DNA from: Tanytarsus gracilentus
Lineage: Eukaryota; Arthropoda; Insecta; Diptera; Chironomidae
Reading direction: 5' to 3'
NCBI GenBank assembly: GCA_038502055.1
Contig: JAXRKN010000027.1
Span: 806,001-870,000 of the forward strand
Length of the DNA stretch: 64,000 nt
The notes below the pieces were generated by a model. It worked only from the letters and a program-made list of their open reading frames with translations, had not been told where the DNA came from and did no database searches. Made by a program: the position numbers and the translations under genes. Of the stretch, positions 22,382 through 33,108 are shown one piece after another; the first letter of the stretch is position 1, and every line of letters starts with the position of its first letter.

Positions 22382-25300
22382 ATGTCATTCAACTACAATC
22401 AATTAACCAGTGCAATACCACCGATGCGTAAGTTGAGGATATAAGTGTGAAAATCATAAAAAAATTTATCTAATAAAATAAAAGAATGAAAAATTTAATT
22501 AATGGACATTTTTAATTTAAAAGTTCAACTTACATCATGCGGATGTTAATTTTACTCAATTAGATCTCAAGGCTGATAAAAAATACGCCTTAAATCTTCA
22601 TTATTAACAAAATCGAGGTCAGACAGTCGTCTGATAATAAAAAATAGACTACTTGAAGTTATTAAACTGATTTATTTATATTTTTATTGCAATAATTTTC
22701 TTTTTTTAGATCTCATGTCACCGCAAACGCAATCATATCTCCAGAAACTCGCTCACCCACCACAATCGTCAGCTTCTCTTCAATCTCAGCAGCAAAAGCA
22801 GCAAGAATCTCTCTACAATGCTCAATCGACATCGGCAGCCGGTCCAATGGACCTCGAGAATGAAAACTCAACACCGAATCACTGTGAACACTCGGACGGT
22901 TGTGAAAACGATTCATTTTTTAACGGAATTCTTCCGCAGTCTTTTATGATGTTACCGGGTGTTGTGATGGATCCGTCACTGCTCGGACTCCAGCAATTTC
23001 CGATCTTAAATCTTCCTCAGCAACAATCGAGTGAGGGCAAGAGTGATCAAGTGTCGAAGGAAATTATTCATTGTCCGAGTTGCATTTTAATGCCGCCAAA
23101 TCCAAATGCACCGGCGCCGTCAACGAGAGAGAGACCGATGGGTTGTCGAACTGTGTTTGTTGGTGGACTGCCCGAGAATATTACCGAGGCGATGATTCAT
23201 GAGGTAATAAAAAAATTACCGTATTTTTGAAAATAAATTCTTAAGTTATTTTTTTAAAATATCAAAAAAAATTTAACGTATTTAAAAATTTTAAAAATAA
23301 ATTTTTCCTAACTAATTTTCTTAGATCTTCGAACGCTGTGGAGAAATCACAACTCTCCGTCTATCAAAGAAGAACTTTTGTCACATTCGATTTGTGTTTG
23401 AGGCATCGGTCGATAGTGCAATTTATCTGTCAGGCTATCGAGTTAAAATCGGCAACAATAACGACCCAACTAACACCGGTCGGCTGCACGTTGACTACGC
23501 TCAAGCCCGAGATGATCAATATGAGTATGAATGTAAACAGAGGCAGCATCAACGTGAGCAAAGACATCGTGAGAAAGACAGATTGAGATCATCGTCGCCA
23601 CCGTCAGTCGCTCACTACAATGACCACGAGGCCACAAGTGTTTCCGAGAAAATTAAAAACGAAGAAACTTTCTTGAAAGCCGTTCAAGTTCTCGTCACTT
23701 GGCTCGAGCGCGGCGACTGCTCGAAGAAAAATGCAAACATTTTCTATTCGATGATTCAAAGTGCAAATTCCCACATTCGCCGATTGCTGAGTGAAAAATC
23801 TCAATTTGAGGACGAATTTACGGAGGCTAAAAATCAATATCGGAAGAAAATCTCAAAGACCGTCGATCAATGTGAGTAATAGACGATATCGAGAATATTG
23901 TTTGTAGACTTTAGCTTTTGTGTTGGTTCTATCAGCTGTGATGGCAATTTTGGGCATTTAATTTCGATCAGAAAATTCTCAAAAATAAATTTAAAATTCC
24001 GAATAGTAAGTAAACTCAGTTCAGACCCGAAAGGTGAGATCAAAGCGCCAAAAATATGAGTTAAGTCAGCCGAACAGACGCCAATCTGGTAAATGAGCGC
24101 AAATGATCGAATGAATGTCAATTTTAAATGTTAAATTTACTTTTTTTGCTGAGATAATTTCTTGTTTAAATAAAACTTTCCACCTCACCTCAAACAGTCA
24201 CTCAGATTGAGAAAGTTTTTAATGCGGCAAGTCATAAGAAAGTCTGGGATCATTTTACGAAGGCACAGAGGAAGAATATTGACCAGTGGAAGAATCTGTC
24301 GATGGTACGTATGAGAAAATTTATTGAAATTTAATAAGTGAATATTTTTAGATGGAGATGAATGGGGGAAAAGGTTGAGGGTTGAGGATAGAAAAGGGAA
24401 ACTTAAATTCTGGGGTTGAAAAAGAGCTTTTTTGGAAATTTTAAAAATTAAGATTAAAAATAAATCTTGAGATTATAAATAAATCCTCAGATTAAAAATA
24501 AATATAAATTAAATTTATGTCTTAAATCTAAAATCTAATCTTAAATTTTTTTTAAGATACATTAAAAATTAATTCTGAGATCAAAAACTGATTTTTACTC
24601 AAAAATTCAATTTTAAAATTAAAAATTCTTCAAACTAAAAGTTAATTTTAAAATTAAAAATTTGAGATTTGAAATAAATCTTACTAAGACTAAAATAATT
24701 AAAAACCTAAAAGAATTTCGAGATTTAAAAAATTATTTTACAAAAATTAAATTTAGAGATTAAAAAATTCAATTTTGAGATTAATTATGAGGTTCAAAAA
24801 ATATTTTATTGAAATTATATCTTGAGATTAAAAATTAAATATGAGATTTAAAATTTTTTTTACAAAAATTATATCTAGAGATTAATTATGAGATTAAAAA
24901 ATATTTTGTCTAAATTAAATCATGAGATTAAAAATAAATCTCAATATTAAAAAATGATAAAAAATCTCAAAAAGCTCTTTTTAATCCCCAAAAACCTAAT
25001 ACATCGAAAACCTAAGCATGAAAAGTTCAAACTTTAAAACTTTGATGTTTTTTTCTTTTCCACTAAATGTTTTCCAAATTTATAATTTTTCATCACAAAT
25101 TGGCTTTAAAACTTTACTTTTATTTTTGTAAAGCACAAAAAAACTTTTTTAATTTCTGCTTAATTTTTTTTTAAAAAAGTAAGAATTCTCGAAATAAAAG
25201 AAAAGGTAAAAAAAATATTTAAAAACCGAATTGATACAAAAATTAGGGTAAGACTGACTAAAAATACAATGCGACCAAAAATATAAAATATGAAAAAGTT

Positions 25301-26134
25301 TTAGGCGAGGTGAGTAGGATAGAAAATTTTGGAGCGGGACGATAAAAAAATTAGAAAATTTTGTAAAATTTTTAAACTTTTAAAAAATTCGCAAATTTTT
25401 AATTAATTCAGGACATTCGAACTTTTCAACTTGACGAGTCGTTTGATGGTCACAACAGCAGCCGAGAAGACGAAATGGACATGAGCGATGACGATGAATG
25501 CCGTAAAAGCAGTAAAAGAATCAAACTCGATAAGTCGAAAGTTAAGGTGAGGTATAAATTTTTAATAAATTTTTCTAAGCAATTTTTCCAACTTCAGGAT
25601 GATTCGCGCTCCTCTCGTTCACTCTCCCACGATCGTAAAATCGACCTCGAGTTCAAAGATCAACACAAAATCGAAGCCGAACTGAAAAATAAACAAATCA
25701 AAGTTCTCCAAGAGACGATTCGCAATCTGCAGCGTAAACTGATCGAAATAAATACCAAAGAGAAGCAAAACGAGGCCAAAATATCCGAACTTGAGGAAAC
25801 CGTTCGCGAGTCAAATGTCAAAGAGTTGCTTTTACGCACAAAAATTGCGAATGCACGATCGACATCGGTTGATGATCTCAGCGAGACATCGTCAGTTGAT
25901 AGAAGTCAAGTCATTGTGGACTTTGGCGGCTGTGAAGCTCATTTGGTTTCACTTTCGACCGCCTTTCTAGTCATTCATCCGCATGGCGCCACTGTCGATG
26001 CTCTTCTGAACTATGTTCGTGAATTTTGCAATGCAACGAGTGAAAATGAATTAATTGACGTTCTAGTCAGGCAGGAAAAACTTTATAGAGTCGATGGCGA
26101 TCGTAAATGGCATTTTTGTGGTTTTAAAAATTAA
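22382..26134 (+). CDS. ENOX: Ecto-NOX disulfide-thiol exchanger (ENOX1/2) orthologue
   Basis: Six exons, 22382-22427, 22710-23203, 23325-23871, 24198-24304, 25412-25546 and 25598-26134, join in frame to 621 aa, close to the vertebrate family length. The tiny first exon (MSFNYNQLTSAIPPM) was found by splicing: its ATGC end before GTAAGT continues the frame of exon 2. Family landmarks in order: IIHCPSCILMPPNPNAPAPS with TRERP, an RNA-recognition motif (CRTVFVGGLPENI; KKNFCHIRF; GRLHVDYAQARDD), a conserved SAVQVLVTWLERG/NIFYSMIQSANSHIRRL type segment, WDHFTKAQRKNI, an acidic EMDMSDDDE stretch, a coiled coil and the C-terminal domain closing on KWHFCGF. ENOX proteins are described as cell-surface hydroquinone oxidases and thiol exchangers, yet carry an RRM and no signal peptide here. 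The usual role is taken from the family, not shown. Confidence 0.9.
24420..24960. repeat. AT-rich imperfect repetition in ENOX intron 4
   Basis: The long fourth intron (24305-25411) contains many worn copies of a word like gagattaaaaataaatct, at irregular 25-60 nt spacing. No open frame or element ends are visible. Confidence 0.6.
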
Positions 26135-26611
26135 AAATTTTGAGTCGATTTTAGTGATAAAAAAATGTTGAATTTCATTTTTAAGTTGAGCAATTTTTGG
26201 ATTATTTTAGAACTTTAGATTTTATTTAAACCCGAATTTCAATTACCAAAGAATCTTTAATCAATTTTATTTAAATAAATTTGAAGAAACTAGAAAAATC
26301 TTTTGGTTTTGTTATTAACAAATAAGGAGCCCTCGTGTCTCTTTCGATTCAAGACGGACACAAGCCAATGCAAATTCTATCCAAACCTTGGTTTTCTAGA
26401 ATAATTTTTTAAAAAAATAATAATTAAAAGAAATCACTTAAAATTATCCAGAATTCTTCAAGAAAAATTGATAAAAAATTTTAAATTGCCAAATTTTATT
26501 TTCAGAATTTTAATTGTGATCAAAAATTTTATAAAGTGGATAAAAATAATTTTTTCTGTGATTCTTTGTCCGTTAGAATTTTAAGCTTTTAAGTTTCATT
26601 TTGTAGTTTTT
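26135..26611. other. Intergenic, convergent 3' ends
   Basis: ENOX (plus) and LRR paralogue 5 (minus) end towards each other here. Only 3' UTR-like AT-rich sequence is visible. Confidence 0.45.
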
Positions 26612-27820
26612 TTACTTTTGACAAAATTCTTCAATTTTAATTCCAAGATCGCTTCTCATTGTTGAAACTTGAGCGCCGTAATGTTTTAAGTTTTTCATAG
26701 ATTTTTCCAAGTTCGACTTGATCATCGCTTCTTGAGCTATGATGGAAATTTTTTGATCCACTTTTAAGTCTTCGAAATGTTTTTTTGACTCGTCAGCGAC
26801 TTTTGAAGGCAATTTTTCGAATTTTTCATCAAGCTCGATGCATTTTGGGGTGAAATCGCATTTTTGTGATAAAATTTCGGTTTTCTGCGTTAAAGTAAAA
26901 ATTTCTGCGGCTTTTTGATCCAATTTTGTTGAGATTTGTCCTTCAAGTTTTTCAATTTTGCCTTCAAGTGATGAAAATTTTAATAAAATTTCCTTCTCAA
27001 TTTCATTTTTTTCCTTCAATTTTTGAATTTCTTCGTTTATTTTTTGATTAATTTCAAGAAGTTTCAAATTTTCGTCTTTCAATTTTAAATTTTCAGATTT
27101 TTCCAGTTTCAATTTTAAAATTTCTTCGCTTAATTTTTTATTTTCATCTTTTTGTGCTTCTAAAATTTCAAGTGTTGTCGTCAAGTTCGAGGTTAAAGTT
27201 GAAATTTCTTGATTTTTTTCGGCAATTTTTGGATTTTCGGTTGTTGTTGTTGGCTTTGGTGTTGTTGTTGTTGCTGGAATGTAATTTAGATCTTTGCAAC
27301 TTTTTTCAACTTTACGAATGAGTTCAAGAACTTTTGTGCGATCAGTCTGAGCATAGTCGTCATCGGATGTGCATGGATTATGTCTCAAATATAATGATTC
27401 AAGTTTTTCCAATCCACTAAAAGTTCCGTCTTCAATATGTTTAATTTTATTATAATAAAGATATAATTTCTCCAATTGCTGTCGAAATTCTTTTAAATCA
27501 TCTTTTGTGATTTCTTGAAGATCTGATTCGTAAATTTGAATATATTTAATATTTTTGAAGAACTTTGTCAGTCCGCGTGGGAAGAAATTAACTTTTTTGC
27601 TGCCAGCATAGAATCCAATAACATCATCGTCAGTTTTTCCACTCAAATGTTGACCTCGAATTCCGGTGATTTCACGATCGTCTCTCGATGTTATCAATTC
27701 ATCATTTTTTACTTCACACGTGTAACCCCATCCATAATCAATAAATTCACAATCAACCACGACACTTTCACTTCCACCCACAAAAATCGCGATTAAAGCG
27801 AAAAGGACTAAAAGTTTCAT
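26612..27820 (-). CDS. Secreted LRR-family protein with long coiled-coil (paralogue 5)
   Basis: Single exon, 402 aa. Signal peptide MKLLVLFALIAIFVGG, then VDCEF, YGWGYTCEVKN, an EITGIRGQHLSGKTDDDV segment, two clear leucine-rich repeats (LEKLYLYYNKIKHIEDGTFSG and LEKLESLYLRHNPC), and the cysteine region CTSDDDYA. After a TTTTPKPTTTT linker (about residues 182-192) the remaining half is one long coiled coil rich in K, E and L, with cysteines near residue 310 and the C-terminal FCQK. It differs from the other paralogues by its more regular LRRs and longer coil. Promoter elements are clear. Function unknown. Confidence 0.85.
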   Translation of the reverse strand: MKLLVLFALIAIFVGGSESVVVDCEFIDYGWGYTCEVKNDELITSRDDREITGIRGQHLSGKTDDDVIGFYAGSKKVNFFPRGLTKFFKNIKYIQIYESDLQEITKDDLKEFRQQLEKLYLYYNKIKHIEDGTFSGLEKLESLYLRHNPCTSDDDYAQTDRTKVLELIRKVEKSCKDLNYIPATTTTPKPTTTTENPKIAEKNQEISTLTSNLTTTLEILEAQKDENKKLSEEILKLKLEKSENLKLKDENLKLLEINQKINEEIQKLKEKNEIEKEILLKFSSLEGKIEKLEGQISTKLDQKAAEIFTLTQKTEILSQKCDFTPKCIELDEKFEKLPSKVADESKKHFEDLKVDQKISIIAQEAMIKSNLEKSMKNLKHYGAQVSTMRSDLGIKIEEFCQK

Positions 27821-28233
27821 TTTTTGATTCTTTTCTCTCGAAAGTCTGAAGATCGACTGAACTTCACTCTCAATTTTTATAATTTTCAGCTTGACTTTTT
27901 GACTCGCGCGATGAAATTAAATTATTTAAAGTTTGATAAGCGAACAAAAAAGTTCTCGAAGATTTTGTTATGAGCTCATTCAGTTTAGAAATTTATTTGT
28001 GCGTTAATTTAATTCAGGAAATTCAATTCAAAAATTTGCTTCATTAAAGCGAGTAAATTAAATTAATTAAATTAAAGTTTTAAATATCTCTAGATAGAAT
28101 AAATTTTATTTTGTGTTTTAAAACAAACGTCCATTTCCAAAAGCTTCGCCGTCAATTTGGATTTTTTATTTTGCTTTCAATTTGATTTAAAAAATAATTT
28201 TCTTATCGCATGAGAAGCAAAAAAAGATTTTTA
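27821..28233. other. Intergenic upstream of LRR paralogue 5
   Basis: Apart from the core promoter at 27851-27881, I see only AT-rich sequence up to the tRNA gene. Confidence 0.45.
27851..27881 (-). promoter_or_regulatory. Core promoter of LRR paralogue 5
   Basis: Minus strand: TATAAAAA at 27881-27874, and the initiator GTTCAGTCG at 27862-27854. The TATA-to-initiator distance is slightly short. The same GTTCAGTCG initiator is used by the chitin-binding protein gene. Confidence 0.6.
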
Positions 28234-28329
28234 TGCCGAAGCCGTGGATTGAACACGGGACATTTAGATTTTCTGACGCATGCTCTCATCATCTTCAGTC
28301 TAACGCTCTCCCAACTGAGCTACTTCGGC
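28234..28329 (-). tRNA. tRNA-Phe (GAA) with a 23-nt intron
   Basis: Read on the minus strand, all tRNA parts are present: acceptor stem GCCGAAG paired perfectly with CTTCGGC, A box TAGCTCAGTTGGGAGAGC, anticodon stem TTAGA with TCTAA, anticodon GAA, T arm CCGTG-TTCAATC-CACGG and discriminator A. The 96-nt span exceeds a 73-nt tRNA by exactly 23 nt. The excess (28270-28292) lies one base 3' of the anticodon, the canonical position for nuclear tRNA introns. The stems close only if it is removed. A T run outside the 3' end is not prominent. Isotype call is from anticodon and body, which match eukaryotic tRNA-Phe closely. Confidence 0.9.
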
Positions 28330-28919
28330 CAATTTCTAATCTTTTTCGAATTTGGAATCATGGCTTCTCTTATCGAGTGCCATACGATTTTTTATTCTTT
28401 TAAATTTGTTCGCTGATTTTATTCTCTAGAGTTTTTTTATTTTCCCTCAAATAAAATTCTTATCCAGGAGTTGATTTTTTTCCAGCGTAAGACATGAAAA
28501 CCGTTGGTGCCGTAAATTTAAGTGAAAGTATACTTTTGGTATACAATTGTCTATTGAATTTTTAAATAAAATAAATTTTAATCTCACTTTTGATTAACGA
28601 AAAAAATTTAAATCTTTCATAATTAAAAATCTTCTTCTTGTCTCAATTGAGAAAGAAAAAGAATAATCCCTGGATTAAAATTTAATCTTAATCCGGGAAG
28701 TCACTTCAAAAATTGATCAAATTTTTAGTTTTTATTGTTGAAGGTTTTTTTAAAATTTCCCGCAAATTTAAAGGTTTGTGTCTTTGCTAATAAATTTTCT
28801 TGTGACATTTTACGTGAATGAAGCCTCACAACAAAACAAAAAATCTTCATTTAAAAAAACATTTTTAAACCCTAAAACTCAACATTAACTTTAATATTTT
28901 GTTGTCAGCAACATCAGCA
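28330..28919. other. Intergenic between tRNA-Phe and the RGG protein gene
   Basis: Contains the dispersed 50-bp repeat. A splice acceptor (tgttgtcag at about 28900-28908) just before the next start codon suggests that gene has an upstream non-coding exon in this region. Confidence 0.5.
28509..28559 (+). repeat. Dispersed 50-bp repeat, copy 1
   Basis: About 50 bases, gccgtaaattta, then aaagtatac, then gtatacaattgtctattga, shared with 31380-31429 in the same orientation and with few differences. The centre has two copies of the palindrome gtatac. The sequence gcgtaagaca shortly before it also resembles the second copy. Confidence 0.7.
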
Positions 28920-30924
28920 ATGAATCATAATCGCAAAAGACCATCGAGATTCGACGACAACATGACGGGAATGTCGAAAAGTTCACGGCCAGAATTTGGA
29001 TATGGAAATGATGTTTTTTCATCGCGAGACATGGGTCCGGCTGGAATGCAGAGACTACCGAATAAAACGCCGGAACAACTTGCATTTGTGAGTTAATTAG
29101 TTTAAGATCAGATTGGATTTTTTTACCTGATTCGAAATCTTCAGCTGGATCTCAAGCTGGAAGTTTAAAATCTCTATCAAATCATCTCGCTTTCTCTCTT
29201 TTAGGATGCAGAATTTTCGAAATGGGAAAAAAGCTTCGAAGACTGGAAACGAACATTCGCAAATCATCCCGATCGCAACTCATACTTTGAGTATGAGAAA
29301 AAATTTCTCGATGTACGCGATAAGTTGCTTCTAAAAAGATCACAAATCTACGCGACACGGCCAAATCCTATGGACGCTCTATTGAATGCAGCTGACTCGT
29401 TCGCTAATTCAATTATAAATAAATTCGACACTGTCGGCCCTTTGTCGATGATGATGATGCCGAGATCAGGTGGTCAGTCGATGATGATGCCGAGATCCGA
29501 TCCAATGACATCCAGATCAGTTCCGTCGTTGATGTCAAGATCAATTCCACAATCGATGACATCCCGATCGGGGCCAATTCCACTGATGTCAATTCCTGGT
29601 CCGAGTGGCTTAAGCGGTTGGGATCTCAGAGATGGTCGTGACGTCAGAGACATTCGTGACGTCAGAGATAGTCGTAGCACTCGCGATGGTCGAGGTCAAC
29701 CAAGCAGACCTAGAAGCAGAGATAGACTCGACGATAGACGTGGTGGCCGCGATCGAGATCGAAGAGACGATCGTAGCAAAAGTACAGGTAAAGGTCGTGA
29801 TGATAGGAGAGATAGAGACAGGGACATTCGCGGAGGCGGCGGAAGAGATCGAGGCCGTGGTGCGGGCAGAGATCGAGGACGCGGCGGCGGCGGTGGTGGT
29901 CGAAACGATCGCAGATCCGATTCTAATAAAGGTGGTCGAGGAAAGCCGGATAGTAGTCGTGGCGGTAGAGGTGAAAGAGACCGACAACCGGCAAAGTCAA
30001 TGCGAAAGCCATCGCAAAAAGATGTTGATAAGGAATTGGCTAGAAACGATGTTTATCCATTGAACAGATGGTTAGTAAAGTTTTGCCTTGATGGAGAGCT
30101 AATTGAGGCTCTCTTGAGGGCTCATTTGATGGCTCTCTGCAAGGCTCAACAAAATACTTTTTAGAAGCTTAATTAAAGGCTCTTTAGAGGGCTGATTAAA
30201 AATTATTAAAAGGGACTGATGAAGGCTCTATAGAAGATTTTATCGATGGCTCTCTAAAAAGCTGAATTTGAAGCTTTTTGGAATTTAAAAATAATCTTTT
30301 TATAAATCAGTCTAAAAACTATTCGAATTTCTAACTTAATTTCAATATTTCTCAGGCTTTACTGCTCTAACGTTGAGCGCCCTGCTTTGGTTGGAAAGCG
30401 AGCGAAGAAGAAGAATGCTAAAATTTTGAAGGTGATCGATAGAAAACGAAGAATCGCTGCTGGTGAAATTATTCCAGAAGAGGTTGCTGTTGTTCAGCCG
30501 CAAGGACAGGAAAAATTCAAACGACAAGTTCCGAATGACGCGTAAGATTGATTTTTTAGATACATAAAAATTTTTTGCTAATAAATTGATTTTTTTAGAC
30601 CACTAAAAGAGCGAATTGAAAAATTGTTTGAGGAGGCGAGAAAGGCTGACTTGCCCAAAATGTTGCCTGGTAAGTTTTAAAAAATTTAATTTATTAAAGT
30701 CAATTTTTTTATATAAAAAATTCAATACTTTTTTAGGTTCCGGCAAGCGTCGCTTAAAAAACATCAGAGCCAAGCCCGAACGTCAATGGGATGAGGACGA
30801 AAGGAGTTTCATTGCGCTCGCGACTTTCATTCAAGAAAAACGCTCTCAATATTTGATGAAGAAAAAGGCAGAAGCGGGAGAATCAGCTCAAGGTGAAATT
30901 TATGATCCAGCTGCGGCCACTTAA
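28920..30924 (+). CDS. RGG/RD-rich, likely nuclear RNA-associated protein
   Basis: Five exons, 28920-29087, 29205-30070, 30356-30541, 30599-30669 and 30737-30924, join to 492 aa. The N terminus is basic and disordered; residues about 57-110 form a conserved-looking helical block (FSKWEKSFEDWKRTF, YFEYEKKFLDVRDKLLLKR). Next comes an M/S/R/P-rich segment (about 125-175) and then a long run of R-D, R-G and GGG (about 180-275), typical of RNA-binding nuclear proteins. The C-terminal part has KRAKKKN and a conserved helical region (KERIEKLFEEARKADLPKM, WDEDERSFIALATFIQEKR). No RRM, zinc finger or helicase is visible. I do not recognise the orthologue. The ATG follows a splice acceptor by 11 bases, so a 5' non-coding exon is likely. 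Confidence 0.8.
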
Positions 30925-31029
30925 GACTTTACACCATACATTTCGAATTAAAATGATTGCGAAATAAAAATAAATTTGAATTTCTTTATTTCAATCAAAA
31001 GTTTATAAATAAAATAATTTTTTTAAATT

Positions 31030-32100
31030 TCATTGTCTCATCGGCTGTGTCACATAGTAACTCGGAGGTGTCGCATCAGGAAAGCAAACCGCTTCGGCAG
31101 CCGGCACACAATCTCTAAATGTCTCGTTATCAAACAAGAGTCCATCAGCACAAATTCGTAGGAAAGCGACACCTAAGAAAGAGAATTCGTTTGTGTGAGT
31201 AGGAAGTTAATTTCCGGATAATGCGATAAGAAAAATTATCATTGATTGAAGAAGAAAAAAGGTAAATCACGTTTAAATGTTTGTAAACTTTGTTTGTGAT
31301 TCATTTAAAAAATTATTGAGATTTTTTTCATCACTTTTTATGCACTTACATAAAAAAAACCTGCGTGAGACAGGTTAGGGCCGTAAATTTAAATAAAAGT
31401 ATACTTTTTGTATACAATTGTCTATTGAAAATGCGTTGGGGCCGAAATTTAAATTTGTATGAGGATTTTTGATTTTTAACGGTAACACTAGTGCATGTCC
31501 CAGGCAGGAAAAATAAATTTCTTTCAACTAACCATTATCACAGATAAAGAATCGATTGCAGTCTCTCGTATGCGGATGCCTCGTCTGTCCGGGGACATTT
31601 GGACAATTGAAGAAATCCGGATTTGAGGTTGTTGTCGTTGTTGACTGGGTGGTGGTTGTTGTTGTTGGATTTGGATTATTTTGAGTATTTGAGTCGCAGG
31701 TCACTCGATCGGGATAGTCACACCATTCGTAATTGACGTCCCAATAGAATCCAGGTGCGCACTCTCTTCTGATTGGGTTTCCGTTGTGACAAAGAAAATA
31801 TCTCGTGCAGTCATCGATGTGTGGGTGAAAAATGAGCGTGAGTGGATCGTCGGGTGTCGCGCAGACTGGCGAATAACCCAGTTCACAGCCAGCCAGCTCT
31901 GGCGGCATGCATTGAGTTGTGTTGCGATTGTAGTGCAAAGTTGGTGCGCATTCACGCTCAATCAAATTTCCCCAAAAGCAAATAAAAAATCTTTCACAAT
32001 AAAATGGATGCGGATGCCATGAAGGCTCGACTGGATCGCACTGAATTTGTGAATGCACTTTAGACACTAATATCAAGGTTAAAAGGAAAATGAACTTCAT
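31030..32100 (-). CDS. Secreted protein with three chitin-binding (peritrophin-A) domains
   Basis: Two exons, 32100-31533 and 31172-31030, join to 236 aa. Signal peptide MKFIFLLTLILVSKVHS, then three type-2 chitin-binding domains, each with six cysteines and the aromatic FxC core: CERFFICFWGNLIERECAPTL (about 33-53), CTRYFLCHNGNPIRRECAPGF (about 97-117) and CNRFFICDNG continuing over the intron to CADGLLFDNETFRDC. A TTTTTTQSTTTTT linker separates domains 2 and 3. Such proteins bind chitin in the peritrophic matrix or cuticle. The intron is 360 nt, long for this window, and contains the second copy of a dispersed repeat. Exon 2 adds a short tail YYVTQPMRQ. The architecture matches the peritrophin or cuticular analogous-to-peritrophin type; which one is not decidable from sequence. 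Confidence 0.9.
31380..31429 (+). repeat. Dispersed 50-bp repeat, copy 2
   Basis: Second copy of the gtatac-containing repeat, inside the intron of the chitin-binding protein gene, in the same orientation as the copy at 28509-28559. Confidence 0.7.
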
Positions 32101-32117
32101 TTTATGCGATTTTAAAA

Positions 32118-32158
32118 GCGACTGAACGGAATGAAGAAAAAATTGAGATATTTTTATA
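32118..32158 (-). promoter_or_regulatory. Core promoter of the chitin-binding protein gene
   Basis: Minus strand: TATAAAAA at 32158-32151 and initiator GTTCAGTCG at 32127-32119, about 30 bases apart. The start codon follows about 20 bases after the predicted start, giving a very short leader. Confidence 0.65.
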
Positions 32159-32431
32159 GAAATCTTATCAACTTCTGAATTTTATTGGTGAGATAAGTCG
32201 GCATTCGGAAAAATTTGATAATGTTAGCAGGAAAAAAATTTATAATTTAATTGTCAGTTGAAGTAATTAATTGATTCATAAAAGGGGGGAAAAAAGGTGA
32301 CCTGAAAAATGTCAAAAAAAATTTTAATATTTTTTTTTTCAAAATTTTTGAAGCATTTTATTTTCACATTTAAAGTTTTATAAATTTCAAATTGAAGCAA
32401 TTGACATTTAAATATTTACGAATATTAATTA

Positions 32432-32769
32432 GAGTTGAAGAAAATCTTTAAAATTTAGTAAAATTTAAAGTTTTTATTTTTTATACAAAAAATAAAGAGG
32501 AAAATTTTAAAAAAATTTTAAATTTAATTTGCGCAATTATCATGCAAATCTTTTTTAAGTTGATTTTTTATAGTCAAATTAATGGGCGAAGTCAGATCTG
32601 TTTCGCATTCACCATAACTCTTATTTATGCATTTATTATCAGTTAAATCAATGCATTTTATGTCATTCAAACATTCGATTAAATTTTCATTTACTTTTTC
32701 TATTTCAATTCCTTGTAACTTAATTGTTTCCAATCTTCGGTTGTACTCGAGTAAATTTGCATCGAAGTT
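32432..32769 (-). pseudogene. Detached terminal LRR fragment, near-copy of gene B end
   Basis: On the minus strand this stretch matches 43804-44146 (the end of gene B exon 6 and its 3' flank) almost base for base. The coding part, ending ...LKKDLHDNCAN, differs from gene B in only a few residues (TSP for TPP, DLH for DLQ). It starts abruptly at GAACTTCGATGC and has no preceding exon or good splice acceptor, so it is a partial copy. It lies just behind gene A and in gene A's orientation. The similarity includes 3' UTR sequence, pointing to DNA-level duplication, not to shared selection. Confidence 0.8.
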
Positions 32770-33108
32770 CTCTTTTCATTAAATTTATGGCTTTAATTTG
32801 GAAAGATTTTCACTTTTGAATCAGTTTATTTAAAATTTACCTCTTGATTTTAAACAGTTTAGAGGGAAAAAATTCATGATGTCCATTTTTAAAATTCACG
32901 GCGTCCTTTTTATATTTTTTATGCTCACACAACGACACAACCTTTATGGTGAAAATTCTAAAATTGAATGACTAAAGAACAAAAAAAACTCAGCGTCACT
33001 CGAAAACATCTTCACGAACTGCCTCAATAAAATTTGTTTTTTTTTCGTGTGTAAAAGGGAGAAAAAAATTCTCAGTCTAAAGAATTCAAATTTATTTCAA
33101 TTTATTTT
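32770..33108. other. Intergenic, 3' flank of gene A
   Basis: No gene seen. It separates the detached LRR fragment from the stop codon of gene A. Confidence 0.45.

Noticed and set aside
29610..29987. Ser/Thr/Ile-rich 125-aa minus frame and a Val/Glu/Ala-rich 143-aa plus frame
   Set aside because: Both mirror the biased codons of the RGG/RD exon of the real gene in another frame.
32524..32733. Independent small LRR gene
   Set aside because: It begins in mid-repeat, lacks a start region and acceptor, and copies gene B including its 3' flank, so it is a fragment.
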